26,389 bases of DNA from Candidatus Peregrinibacteria bacterium (GCA_014728975.1 WJKQ01000062.1:1-26389); one strand, 5' to 3'. Numbered from the stretch's first letter, positions 6,455 through 14,781 are shown. The notes: generated from the sequence alone by a model not told the origin. Numbers and translations: made by a program.

Positions 6455-6963
6455 TTTTTATAAGTTAAGGATTTTTCTACGGCAATGCCGTTTAATATCG
6501 AAAAAATAATCATATAAATCGTGAGAACAATCACAAATTTTACTCCAAAATAATAAATCATCATCGGAAGAATGGGAATTTTTACCGCCCTGTTATATAA
6601 AAAAGTTACAATAAATGAGTCTCTTACACCTTTTTCCTTAATGTCAGCCAAAAGCGGATACCACATATAAATCGGTCCCGTCGAAATTATTCCAAAAATT
6701 ACAGAAAATAAATATCCTTTAAAACCGGCTTCTCTACCTAAAAATTTTACAATCCTTTTGGAATCCAATATTAAATTGGAAATAAAAATTAAAAGAAAAA
6801 CAATGAGAAGTATAGGTAAAATCTTCTTTATAAGTTCAAAAAAAGAAATTAAAGAATCAATAAATAAAGGATAATTAACTATTGCCAAAAAAAGATATAT
6901 AAATAGGACCAATATGAAAAATTTTTGATATCCGCTGATTTTTAATAATAATTTTTTAATCAT
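6451..6963 (-). CDS. Permease, C-terminal half (ArsP/DUF318 family)
   Basis: A 170-residue membrane protein with about five hydrophobic segments. The central motif STGPIYMWYPLLADIKEKG is the second copy of the family's duplicated signature. With the 141-residue upstream gene it makes up about 310 residues, the size of a normal single-chain ArsP_1/DUF318 permease, so the transporter is encoded as two polypeptides. The genes overlap by 4 bp (6960-6963), which favours stoichiometric synthesis of both halves. Related permeases export organoarsenicals or metal-thiol compounds; the substrate here is unknown. Split versions next to NifX-type and MBL-fold genes are, as far as I recall, a recurring arrangement in anaerobes rather than a frameshift. 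Confidence 0.8.
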   Translation of the reverse strand: MIKKLLLKISGYQKFFILVLFIYLFLAIVNYPLFIDSLISFFELIKKILPILLIVFLLIFISNLILDSKRIVKFLGREAGFKGYLFSVIFGIISTGPIYMWYPLLADIKEKGVRDSFIVTFLYNRAVKIPILPMMIYYFGVKFVIVLTIYMIIFSILNGIAVEKSLTYKK

Positions 6964-7385
6964 ATAAACGATAAAGTAACCGTTGTTAAAATAGCTACAA
7001 TAATAGCAGTCAAAAAACTGAAAAGATTTCTTGAAATCGCAAACTTTTTACCAAGCATAACGAATTCAGCAGGTAATTGAACAACACCCACGGTTACCCA
7101 GGAAAGTATAAACGCAGTAACCGCAACCAGACTAATACCTTTATCCAGCAATTCGCCGCCGATAATATAACTATTAAGAGGATTCCCAACGGCGATACTT
7201 CCAAAAATAGAGCCTATTAAAGAGTCGATTGCATAATTCCCGGTAAAAACCTTACTGTAAAAATCTTTGGGCACGGCGGTAATAAACAATGAAATCAAAA
7301 GTAAAACCGAAAAGAGAATAAAAATACTTCTTTTAAAGGCGTTTAAGGTCTGGAGAATTGATTTTTTTATTCTTAAATAAAACAT
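6960..7385 (-). CDS. Permease, N-terminal half (ArsP/DUF318 family)
   Basis: A 141-residue membrane protein with four hydrophobic segments. It carries the first copy of the family motif (SIAVGNPLNSYIIGGELLDKG) followed by LSWVTVGVVQLPAEFVMLGKKFAI, which parallels STGPIYMWYPLLADIKEKG and the segment after it in the partner gene. This internal pseudo-symmetry shows that the two genes are the two halves of one permease. It starts at ATG 7383-7385, 7 bp after the stop of the MBL-fold gene, and overlaps the next gene by 4 bp, so it belongs to the same operon. Confidence 0.8.
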   Translation of the reverse strand: MFYLRIKKSILQTLNAFKRSIFILFSVLLLISLFITAVPKDFYSKVFTGNYAIDSLIGSIFGSIAVGNPLNSYIIGGELLDKGISLVAVTAFILSWVTVGVVQLPAEFVMLGKKFAISRNLFSFLTAIIVAILTTVTLSFI

Positions 7386-7392
7386 ATTTAAA

Positions 7393-8124
7393 TCATTTGA
7401 CTGCGATTGCGATTATAGCTCCAACACCGCTTTCAATATAGTTTTTATCGTATATCTCCTGAAAGATTTTCCTTGTAAGATCTCCGGAACAATGACTCGG
7501 CGCTACTTTTTTTACGCCAAGCATTTTGAATTTTTTTGCGATATCTCTCAATTCTGCTTCAGAAAGACCATTTAAATGAAAACCACCCATTACCAAAAAA
7601 ACTTCATCGCCATATAATTCCTTTGCTTTTTTGATTATATTGATTATGCCGGGATGAGCACAACCCGTTATAATAATCAATCCTTTTGATGATTTTATTA
7701 CCATGGAATGTTCTGCCTGACGTTCTACCATTTCTCCGGTTGAATAAACATTATTAGTGATTTCCAGAGGCTCATCCACTTCGATTAAGCCCGCTCCAGT
7801 TGAAGTCATTTGAGTTTTTAAACTTTCTGGAAAAGATTTTAAGGGGTAAACACTTACTCTACTGTTTGTTTCCAAAAAATCCATCAGGCCTCCGGTATGA
7901 TCATCATGACTATGAGAAAGAAAAACGAAATCGATTTTCGAAGGATCGATTTCCAAATCATTCATATTTAAAAGCAAAATTTCTCCATTACCTCCTGTAT
8001 CAAACAGAATTTGTTGATCCTCAATTTCAACCACACATCCAAAACCCCAGGAAGTTCTGAGCTCAGAATTAACTTTATAATTATCAAAAACAACGGTAAT
8101 TAAAATATTTGATGAATTTTTCAT
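7393..8124 (-). CDS. MBL-fold metallohydrolase (TM0207-like)
   Basis: A 243-residue soluble metallo-beta-lactamase-fold protein. Metal-binding motif 2 is HSHDDHTGG (residues 71-79). Later motifs are TGCAHPGIINI, MGGFHLNGLSE and PSHCSGD, which place it in the subgroup often labelled 7,8-dihydropterin-6-yl-methyl-4-(beta-D-ribofuranosyl)aminobenzene 5'-phosphate synthase-like. The subgroup's real substrate in most bacteria is unknown, so that label should not be taken literally. It is the first gene of an operon with the split permease and the NifX-type protein. A 19-bp dyad (8144-8162) lies 20 bp upstream of its ATG. No Shine-Dalgarno motif is visible. Confidence 0.87.
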   Translation of the reverse strand: MKNSSNILITVVFDNYKVNSELRTSWGFGCVVEIEDQQILFDTGGNGEILLLNMNDLEIDPSKIDFVFLSHSHDDHTGGLMDFLETNSRVSVYPLKSFPESLKTQMTSTGAGLIEVDEPLEITNNVYSTGEMVERQAEHSMVIKSSKGLIIITGCAHPGIINIIKKAKELYGDEVFLVMGGFHLNGLSEAELRDIAKKFKMLGVKKVAPSHCSGDLTRKIFQEIYDKNYIESGVGAIIAIAVK

Positions 8125-8143
8125 AATATCAAACTTTCATTTT

Positions 8144-8162
8144 TGCAAGGTTAAATCTTGCA
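8144..8162. promoter_or_regulatory. 19-bp dyad upstream of the MBL/permease operon, possible operator
   Basis: TGCAAG (8144-8149), a 7-bp spacer, then CTTGCA (8157-8162), a perfect 6-bp inverted repeat. It lies 20 bp before the operon's first ATG and 15 bp after the stop of the upstream gene, where a repressor operator would sit. It has no T-run and a weak stem, so a terminator is less likely. Confidence 0.35.
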
Positions 8163-8176
8163 TAGAGTTTATAAAT

Positions 8177-8974
8177 TTAAGGTTCTAAAACATCTTCAGT
8201 TTCACCGTCTACCGATATAACAACATTATCTATAGTAGGGAATTGAAGCAAGGTTTGTTTAATTTGAGAATTTATGCTTTGCACGCGGCAGGATCCTCCA
8301 ACCTGATATTGAAGCGTCAAATCAAAATCAGCATAGGCTGTCCCATCATCAATACTGACGCTGTTTAATTCAACATTATCGTTGATTGAAGTAATATATC
8401 CTTCTTTTATTTCCTCCTCTGTCGGACCTTTTAATAATTCGATCAGCGCGGTCTGGGCGACCGCGGTTGTTTGAGGTAATGTTCTTTCAACAGGATAAAC
8501 ATTAGAACAATCAAGCATTTCAGGATTCATTTCTGTATTTGGAAAAAAAACATTAAAATTTGTAGTTTCAGTTTCCTGTTTCTGATCTTTTAAAATAACA
8601 GGAATTTCTAACATTTTGGCGTGCTCTGGAATCCCTGATGGATTTTCATATTCCAAAATCAACTTTGCGTATACAGTATCTTCTTTAATTTCAAAAGGAA
8701 CCTCTGACTTAAATGGAACAAAATCCTCAGTCATCCATTCATCCTGAGCTGTCGCAAAAGAATCCGATATTTTATTCCTGTTCATATCAACAAGAAAAAC
8801 CTGAAAAGATCCTTCAAAAAACCAGGATCCGACTGCTTCCCCTTTAAGTTCTATAGGACTTGTCACCTCAGAATTTGGAAGAGGATTTGTTACCTTGATC
8901 GTAGAATCAACATCTGTTTTACAGCATCCTGCCAGTAAAATTATCGTAACTGCAAACAACAATATTTTTTTCAT
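8177..8974 (-). CDS. Lipoprotein with Gmad2 (Ig-like) and GerMN domains
   Basis: A 265-residue exported lipoprotein: hydrophobic signal, then lipobox LAGC with the lipidated Cys at residue 17. Residues about 26-129 form a Gmad2 domain (IKVTNPLPNSEVTSPIELKG, EAVGSWFFEGSFQVFLVD, WMTEDFVPF). Residues about 138-258 form a GerMN domain (PVERTLPQTTAVAQTALIEL, LKGPTEEEIKEGY, SVSIDDGTAYADFDLTL). GerMN is named after the spore germination protein GerM, but the domain is widespread in non-sporulating bacteria as an extracytoplasmic, probably cell-wall-associated module. It lies 26 bp after the amidohydrolase gene on the same strand and could be the third gene of that operon. Standard length and intact domains. 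Confidence 0.88.
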   Translation of the reverse strand: MKKILLFAVTIILLAGCCKTDVDSTIKVTNPLPNSEVTSPIELKGEAVGSWFFEGSFQVFLVDMNRNKISDSFATAQDEWMTEDFVPFKSEVPFEIKEDTVYAKLILEYENPSGIPEHAKMLEIPVILKDQKQETETTNFNVFFPNTEMNPEMLDCSNVYPVERTLPQTTAVAQTALIELLKGPTEEEIKEGYITSINDNVELNSVSIDDGTAYADFDLTLQYQVGGSCRVQSINSQIKQTLLQFPTIDNVVISVDGETEDVLEP

Positions 8975-9000
8975 GTTTTTAATATATTACAAAATAAATT

Positions 9001-9777
9001 TTAAAAAGATCGATTTCCCATATTTTCATACTTTCCGATTTCTTCATTGATAACTTTTGTTAATTCAATAATAATTTTTCGGAGTTTTTTTATTTCTCTT
9101 TTTTTTGGACGGAGCGTTTTTTCATTCATATATAATTTTCTGTTTATTTCAATCTGCATACCGGGAAGACCGCGTCTTGAACAATGATAACCAAGAATAT
9201 ATTTACCGGAGTACGGTTCATTAATTTTCACGGAAAAACCTTTATCCTTAAAAAAATTATATATTTTTAGAGTGGTATCCCTTGAACAGGTTGTGTAATC
9301 ACGATTACCCAGTACAATATCAGCGCGTTCCATACCGGTATCCGATCTCATTTTGGGACCGATATTCCATAAAGAATGAGCGTCAATTAAAAATTTGGCC
9401 TTTTTTGAAAGTTCATCAATCTCTTTATGAAACGGTTCATGATATTTCTCAACTCTTCCAAATATATTTTCCAGGTCGGGAGGAGTTTTATAAATTTGTT
9501 CACCGAATTCATCCACACTGACAACCACACCTTCATGATAAAGTTTATACTCCATTTCAATATCATCAGGCGCCCTGTTTACATCGACTACCAGTCTTGA
9601 GATTTTTGCCTTAACAACGTAAGCATTTGGAACATCAAAAATTTCACCCGTATATAGATCGCTTTGTTTTCTAATCTGAAAATCATTAAAAAGCATTAGG
9701 TCCTTAAGCTCCTTCGGAACAAAGGTAGAAGCATGAGGTATAGCAATTAATATTGGATATTTTTTCCTTTCAGCCAT
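9001..9777 (-). CDS. N-formylglutamate amidohydrolase family enzyme
   Basis: A 258-residue cytoplasmic zinc hydrolase. Family hallmarks: PHAS at residues 14-17, SRLVVDVNR at 60-68, HEPFHKEIDEL around 113-123, DAHS at 132-135, and MQIEINRKLY near 212. Characterised members hydrolyse N-formyl-L-glutamate to formate and glutamate in histidine degradation. No hut gene is near, so the true substrate may be another N-acyl-glutamate. It lies 11 bp downstream of a glutamate-cysteine ligase-like gene, which suggests a shared pathway around a gamma-glutamyl or N-acyl-glutamyl compound. The C-terminal 40 residues are Lys-rich and helical. Confidence 0.88.
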   Translation of the reverse strand: MAERKKYPILIAIPHASTFVPKELKDLMLFNDFQIRKQSDLYTGEIFDVPNAYVVKAKISRLVVDVNRAPDDIEMEYKLYHEGVVVSVDEFGEQIYKTPPDLENIFGRVEKYHEPFHKEIDELSKKAKFLIDAHSLWNIGPKMRSDTGMERADIVLGNRDYTTCSRDTTLKIYNFFKDKGFSVKINEPYSGKYILGYHCSRRGLPGMQIEINRKLYMNEKTLRPKKREIKKLRKIIIELTKVINEEIGKYENMGNRSF

Positions 9778-9788
9778 AAATTAATTGG

Positions 9789-11150
9789 TTATTCCTTCTC
9801 GCACCATTCCAATAACTTTTTTGGATTTTTATCCCATTCTTTTTCCCATAAATCCGTCATTTCTTCCGCTGGACTTTTTTCTTTGATATAAATCTGTTCT
9901 TTTAGATTCGCCAAATGAATACTTTCATCTTTATCATCGCCTATAGAACTTTTTCTGCCGAATTTATGGAGTGATTCATTTGCAATATGAATTAAAGCTT
10001 TTGCATACCATAATAGATTTTTACCTTTAATTTCTGTTTTTAAACCTTCTTTCCAGGCTCGCCTGTCAGTTTCAATAATATCTTCGTATGTCCAGTCTTT
10101 GGTTAATTCTTTAACCGACTCCCAATTGCTGGAATCGAAAAGTAATCCTTTTATTAAAGCCGGCACAGCCATAACCATTCTTAAAGGAACACTATCCGCA
10201 ACTCTGTATTCAAGGTAATCGGGCCGCAATCTTATATCGGACCAGGTTGTTTTAATATGCTGATCAAAATCATAAATAGTCGGATAAATATTTTCATAAC
10301 CTTCTTTAATCCATTTTTCGAATGTCAAATCTTTTGGAATTAAATCTTCTTTTTTCTTCCTCTTTATAAGATAAACAGGGAATTTAGAATAAAACTCAAT
10401 CCATTCTCTGAAAGAAAAATTTTCAGAAAGAATATTCTTCGGAATTGTATTTCTTAAAGGATCAAAATGCATGATGATGTACCTTCTCATATCCAGAAGA
10501 CCAGAAAATTCACGATTATTTATAGGACTTGAAGCAAAGATAGCTCCCACGATAGGAATAATTCTGAATAATGTTTGTGCTTTTTTTATTGCGTTTCCCT
10601 CATCGGAATAACTCAAGTTTGCAGTCAGGCCGTTATTTTTTTTCATTTGGGGCTCCATCCATTCGTTTTGAGCAAATATTTCAAAAATTTTATATCTTTT
10701 TTTCTTTATATATTTTATTTCATCCGCACTGTGAAAAGGCTGTATTCCTAACGGGAGCCAGCCGATATTAAAAAAGCTGCTCATTTCCTGTACTTCGTTT
10801 GCATGAATACGAAATTCTCTTCCAAGATCATGTAAAGATTCAAGAGGAGAACCTGAAAGCTCAAATCTTCCGTCCGCTTCCAGAGTGACCCGGGCATTCC
10901 CCCTTTTTAATTCATAAATATAATTCCTGTAACCTTCTACAATTTCCCATCCTACTTCAGCAACGAGCTTTTTTAATATAGCAAGATAACCTTTATCACT
11001 TTCATACGTAACAGGTTCTATAGTATCACGATAGATACCGGAACGCTCCCACTCAATACCGACATATAAATGTTTTCCAGTTCCTGATTTTTTATAATAT
11101 TCAACCAGATCATCAATAGATGTCACTACCGAACTTTCATTTAAAGCCAT
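9789..11150 (-). CDS. Glutamate-cysteine ligase-like enzyme (GCS2 family)
   Basis: A 453-residue cytoplasmic ATP-dependent carboxylate-amine ligase. Resemblance to the GCS2 family (plant and alphaproteobacterial GshA, EgtA) is seen in YVGIEWERSG at the N-terminus, RVTLEADGRFELSGSP (the usual SLEPGGQ-ELSG motif), ANLSYSDE, RRYIIMHFDPLRNT and TTWSDIRLRPDYLEYRVADS. The length fits. Known members join glutamate and cysteine to gamma-glutamylcysteine. No glutathione synthetase is visible in the window, but a glutaredoxin and a thioredoxin are. It starts at ATG 11148-11150 and is the first gene of a possible operon with the amidohydrolase and the lipoprotein. Other amine acceptors than cysteine are possible in this family. 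Confidence 0.85.
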   Translation of the reverse strand: MALNESSVVTSIDDLVEYYKKSGTGKHLYVGIEWERSGIYRDTIEPVTYESDKGYLAILKKLVAEVGWEIVEGYRNYIYELKRGNARVTLEADGRFELSGSPLESLHDLGREFRIHANEVQEMSSFFNIGWLPLGIQPFHSADEIKYIKKKRYKIFEIFAQNEWMEPQMKKNNGLTANLSYSDEGNAIKKAQTLFRIIPIVGAIFASSPINNREFSGLLDMRRYIIMHFDPLRNTIPKNILSENFSFREWIEFYSKFPVYLIKRKKKEDLIPKDLTFEKWIKEGYENIYPTIYDFDQHIKTTWSDIRLRPDYLEYRVADSVPLRMVMAVPALIKGLLFDSSNWESVKELTKDWTYEDIIETDRRAWKEGLKTEIKGKNLLWYAKALIHIANESLHKFGRKSSIGDDKDESIHLANLKEQIYIKEKSPAEEMTDLWEKEWDKNPKKLLEWCEKE

Positions 11151-11278
11151 AAAAAATTTAAAAACCTAACTTAACCCTCTTACTTAACTTAACAGATTCA
11201 GTTATAAATTCAAGCAATAAATATTTTGAATTCTAAATAAATAAGCTATGATTAAAAACAATAAATAACCAAAAAAAA
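11151..11278. promoter_or_regulatory. Divergent intergenic region with three ACTTAAC repeats
   Basis: 128 bp between the GCS2-like gene and the SLH gene. The 7-mer ACTTAAC occurs three times within 25 bp (11168, 11181 and 11186), close to the start of the minus-strand gene. A TTGAAT/TATGAT promoter for the plus strand lies at 11226-11252. I cannot assign a regulator. Confidence 0.35.
11226..11252 (+). promoter_or_regulatory. Candidate promoter of the SLH gene
   Basis: TTGAAT (11226-11231) and TATGAT (11247-11252) with a somewhat short 15-bp spacer. The ATG at 11279 is 27 nt downstream of the -10 box and is preceded only by an A-run. Confidence 0.4.
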
Positions 11279-13459
11279 ATGAAAAAAATTTCATCCATCA
11301 AAAACATTGCATTATTAACAATGTTTAGCATTTTATTTTTAACGATTGCAGCAACTGCTAATGCTGAAGAAACAACAGTTACACCTATAGATGAAACAAA
11401 TAACGAAGAGCTCCCTCCGGAAGAGGAAGCTTACGCAGAGGAAAATTTACCTCCGGAAGAAGAACCTTATGCAGAGGAAATTCCACCGGAAGAACAGCCT
11501 CTCGAAGAAATAATTACAGAGGAACCCCAAGAGGAACAGCCACAGACAGAAGATTCTACAAATAATCAACAAATTGACTGTATTGAAATTTATTATGATA
11601 TAGAAAACTACAATAGAATTTTGGATGAAATTACAAATGATCCGATGACGACAGATACAAGAGACAAACTGATTAACGAACAATATGAACTAAAAGAAAA
11701 AATTGAATCGGCCGAATCTCAATGTGGAATAATATTTGAAGAAAATATTAATTATCCGGAAACATCTACAGAAGTTTTTATCCCGTATGAAAAAGACAAA
11801 GTTTCCGTCATTGTAGATGAATTATTCCCCGATGTATTACCCGAAGCGACAGAGGCGCAGGCGGTATATTTTTTGCAAAATTTAGGGATTATAGACGGAT
11901 ATCCGGATGGAACATACAAACCTGAAAACGAAGTAAATAGGGTCGAAGCTTTAAAAATAATTTTTGCGACCGCTAGTTTATTAAAGCCGGAATACTCGAT
12001 AGATACTTCAAATACAAACCAGGAAATCGATTTTTCCGACACTCAAAAAGGCGAATGGTATGTGCCGTTCGTTTATGTGGCAAAAAATGCTGGAATTGTG
12101 GACGGGTACCCTGACGGGACATTTAAACCGGGAAATCCGGTAAACAAAGTGGAATTTTTAAAGATGCTTTTTGAAGCATTTGGTATAGACATAAACGATA
12201 TAGAAATCGGAGAAATTCCTTATTCTGATGTTTCGGATAATGATTGGTTTACTCCATATGTTAGCTTTGCAAGTGAATTAAATTTAATCGATAAAGAAAA
12301 TCTGCTTTATCCGGACCAGAACTTGTCACGTGGAGCAGTTTCGGAAATTACTCATAAATTATTGAAATCATACGACAGTAGATATTTGGATATGGGGATA
12401 TCTGAACAGGTTGAAAATGAAAGCCTGTATTGTGTTGGAAATGTATGTTTTTCATATACCACTTATGGAGCTTCAGGATGCAAGCCGATAGGAGAAAAAC
12501 AGGTAACAAAATACAGCGAGGATTTTGAATTTTTAAAAAAAATAACGGTAGAATTAAAAGATGGAACCATTATAACGATAGACGGAAACACAGAGGTTAC
12601 TTATGATAACGGAGGAAAAGGAAAATTGGGAGATTCGGGTTCTTATTATGCAAAATTAGCCATAATGGGTGAAATTCATGGAAGAAATAAATTCATTACG
12701 GATATTTCTAAAATCAAGCTTTTGATAGAAATAACCTCGGAATACAGGAATGCAACAATAGAATGCCAAAAAACAGACTCTGGAAGTGAATGGGTGACTC
12801 TCGAAGAAGATGAAGGAAAATCAAGCCGCGAAGTCGAAAAAATAATCAATCTGGAAGATAAAAGTGAAATCGATTGGAAAGAACTTCAAAATTTGATTTT
12901 AGAAGCCAAGACTGAAGATCTGGAAAAACTTCTTCATTCTGTAAAACGTTCTCCAAAAGACGAATGTTCCCCTGTTGGAAAAAAAGAAACAATACCTGGA
13001 AAAGAGAATACATTTGTCTATGTTGATAAGATAGAAATTACAATGAATGACGACATATATGTGAAACTTGATTCAAGCCAATCGGTATGGAATCATGGGA
13101 AAGATGAACCCATGAACGACAGGGCATTATCTGTCGCTTCCACTGATCAGATAGTCGATCATACAGAATGGTATCTGGATAAAATTTTCCCTACGAACAA
13201 AGATCTGGATGACGTAAAAGAGATTAAAATTACATTTCGAAAATACGTTTATGAATATCCTATAGAAAGAACATGTGTCAAAAAATCAATAGTTCAAAAC
13301 GGCGAAACATTATCATGGAATGAGTGGAGCGAAAACATGGGAATGGAAAAGAAATCCGAAAAAAAATTCACCAAAATAATTACTCTGGAAGAATCCGATA
13401 AAAATAAAGAATTTAAAGATGAAATGAAAGAAGCCAGAAGCGAAGTTTACGGAGATTAA
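11279..13459 (+). CDS. Secreted SLH-domain surface protein
   Basis: A 726-residue exported protein. Signal peptide residues 1-29 with cleavage after ATANA. Residues about 40-90 are a Glu/Pro-rich stalk with repeats of the type LPPEEExYAEE. A helical segment follows, then three SLH modules at about 180-240 (GIIDGYPDGTYKPENEVNR), 248-305 (GIVDGYPDGTFKPGNPVNK) and 313-370 (WFTPYVSFASELNLI, YPDQNLSRG). SLH modules bind secondary cell-wall polymer and attach S-layer or surface proteins. The C-terminal 350 residues look like two diverged copies of one domain: each starts with a Cys-Pro-type motif (GCKPIGEK, ECSPVGKK) and ends with a Cys segment (ECQK, TCVK). I do not recognise that domain. It could be the S-layer protein itself or a surface enzyme or adhesin. 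Confidence 0.87.
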   Translation: MKKISSIKNIALLTMFSILFLTIAATANAEETTVTPIDETNNEELPPEEEAYAEENLPPEEEPYAEEIPPEEQPLEEIITEEPQEEQPQTEDSTNNQQIDCIEIYYDIENYNRILDEITNDPMTTDTRDKLINEQYELKEKIESAESQCGIIFEENINYPETSTEVFIPYEKDKVSVIVDELFPDVLPEATEAQAVYFLQNLGIIDGYPDGTYKPENEVNRVEALKIIFATASLLKPEYSIDTSNTNQEIDFSDTQKGEWYVPFVYVAKNAGIVDGYPDGTFKPGNPVNKVEFLKMLFEAFGIDINDIEIGEIPYSDVSDNDWFTPYVSFASELNLIDKENLLYPDQNLSRGAVSEITHKLLKSYDSRYLDMGISEQVENESLYCVGNVCFSYTTYGASGCKPIGEKQVTKYSEDFEFLKKITVELKDGTIITIDGNTEVTYDNGGKGKLGDSGSYYAKLAIMGEIHGRNKFITDISKIKLLIEITSEYRNATIECQKTDSGSEWVTLEEDEGKSSREVEKIINLEDKSEIDWKELQNLILEAKTEDLEKLLHSVKRSPKDECSPVGKKETIPGKENTFVYVDKIEITMNDDIYVKLDSSQSVWNHGKDEPMNDRALSVASTDQIVDHTEWYLDKIFPTNKDLDDVKEIKITFRKYVYEYPIERTCVKKSIVQNGETLSWNEWSENMGMEKKSEKKFTKIITLEESDKNKEFKDEMKEARSEVYGD

Positions 13460-13482
13460 TAATCCTGATAAAGTCCTTCAAC

Positions 13483-14238
13483 ATGAAGAACAGAAGGAGA
13501 TTCCCGGAAATAGATATGTGGCGGGGTACAGCCTTAATCGGAATGGTTGTGTTTCATTTTTTCTTTATTTTGGATTATTTTGATATTATCAATAACCAGA
13601 TGTACTACGGTGGTTGGCTTATACTCGCCAGATTTGTGCAATACAGTTTTTTATTGCTTGTTGGAATTTCTCTTGCTTTATCTTTCAAAAAAAACCAAAA
13701 AGCGAACTCCAGGAAAAATTTTTATAAAAAACAGATTAAAAGGGCTTTGTTAATTTTTTTGCTTGGAATGATGATATCCCTGGTTACATTCATTTTTATT
13801 CCACAGGAATATGTAAAATTTGGAATGCTTCATCTTATCGGCTTAAGTATTTTGTCACTCAGTTTTATTGCAGGAAGAAAATATTTGGCTTTTGTTATAG
13901 GAATTATCATAATAACTGCAGGATTTTTCATAAAAACAATAACCACTTCTTCAATTATTCTTTTCAATCTCGGATTTGAAGGAATAAATATTAGTTCAAT
14001 AGACTATTTTCCGGTTTTTCCATGGCTTGGAGTTGTGGCTCTGGGAATAGGTATCGGACATATTCTATATAAAGAGTTTAGAGGAAAAATACAGATAAAA
14101 GGTACAAATAAATCACATCCGCTGAAACTGATTTCTTTTATTGGAAGACACACACTATTGGTATATATGGTTCATATACCCATTATACTTATAGCGCTGG
14201 TTTCTTTTAAAATAATACCTCTTGAATCGCTTTTATAA
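13483..14238 (+). CDS. DUF1624 / HGSNAT-type membrane acyltransferase
   Basis: A 251-residue integral membrane protein with about seven hydrophobic segments. It starts with RFPEIDMWRGTALIGMVVFH, the family's hallmark (EIDxxRG with a following His), and has YFPVFPWLGVVALGIGIGH and RHTLLVYMVHIPII. The family relates to heparan-alpha-glucosaminide N-acetyltransferase and moves acyl groups across the membrane onto sugars. It begins 23 bp after the SLH gene, so both are probably co-transcribed. A role in acetylating the cell-wall polymer to which SLH modules bind is an inference from this neighbourhood. It ends 8 bp from the end of the convergent gene. Confidence 0.85.
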   Translation: MKNRRRFPEIDMWRGTALIGMVVFHFFFILDYFDIINNQMYYGGWLILARFVQYSFLLLVGISLALSFKKNQKANSRKNFYKKQIKRALLIFLLGMMISLVTFIFIPQEYVKFGMLHLIGLSILSLSFIAGRKYLAFVIGIIIITAGFFIKTITTSSIILFNLGFEGINISSIDYFPVFPWLGVVALGIGIGHILYKEFRGKIQIKGTNKSHPLKLISFIGRHTLLVYMVHIPIILIALVSFKIIPLESLL

Positions 14239-14246
14239 ATCTGAAT

Positions 14247-14717
14247 TTACTTTTTCTTTTTTGAACCTGAAGAGGACTTTTCCTCATTTTTGCTTTCTTC
14301 CGCTTTTTTGGTCTTTTTTGATTTTGCAAAAGCAAAATAAGTGGCAACTACACCTGCAGCCAAAGCGATATAAAGGCCAAAACCGAGAAATGCGAATTCG
14401 AAACGGCTGTCCATAATAAAGATTACAGGACCCGCAAGCATCACTACGGATAAAACCTTAATAAGCATATCTTCTTTGGCAGGCAGTTTAAATTTTACTT
14501 TTACTTTTGGAAGCAGCCATAAAAGTATGAGTGCAATGGAAGCGAGTACTGTTAAAATCCCAAACCTGTGCCATCCATTTATGGCAGCTGAGGCAAAAGT
14601 CCCGAATGAAATTGACATCCACGGTAAAAAAGTCGAAACCAAAGCGGCAGCGGCTGATACGAGAATTATTTTTTTTGCTTTTGGTTCTTTTTCAAAAGAT
14701 TTTTTTAAATCTGTCAT
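14247..14717 (-). CDS. Small four-helix membrane protein with a Lys-rich tail
   Basis: A 156-residue protein of unknown function. Four hydrophobic segments are visible (IILVSAAAALVSTFLPWMSI; FGILTVLASIALILLWLLP; VLSVVMLAGPVIFIM; FAFLGFGLYIALAAGVVATY). The first carries the FLPW turn seen in many small DUF membrane proteins. The N-terminus is basic, and the last 27 residues are a charged cytoplasmic tail ending in SGSKKKK. No catalytic motif. It has a good promoter of its own (14753-14781). Confidence 0.7.
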   Translation of the reverse strand: MTDLKKSFEKEPKAKKIILVSAAAALVSTFLPWMSISFGTFASAAINGWHRFGILTVLASIALILLWLLPKVKVKFKLPAKEDMLIKVLSVVMLAGPVIFIMDSRFEFAFLGFGLYIALAAGVVATYFAFAKSKKTKKAEESKNEEKSSSGSKKKK

Positions 14718-14752
14718 GATGAATGAGGTTAAACAAATTTTTTTACTTTATA

Positions 14753-14781
14753 ACTATACCTAAATATAAAATTATTTTCAA
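14753..14781 (-). promoter_or_regulatory. Candidate sigma70 promoter of the 14247-14717 gene
   Basis: On the minus strand TTGAAA (14781-14776), a 17-bp spacer, then TATAGT (14758-14753). The ATG is about 36 nt downstream of the -10 box, with no Shine-Dalgarno motif. Confidence 0.6.

Noticed and set aside
6451..7385. Split permease as a frameshift artefact
   Set aside because: The second gene starts with its own ATG in an ATGA overlap like others in the operon, and each half is a complete repeat unit.
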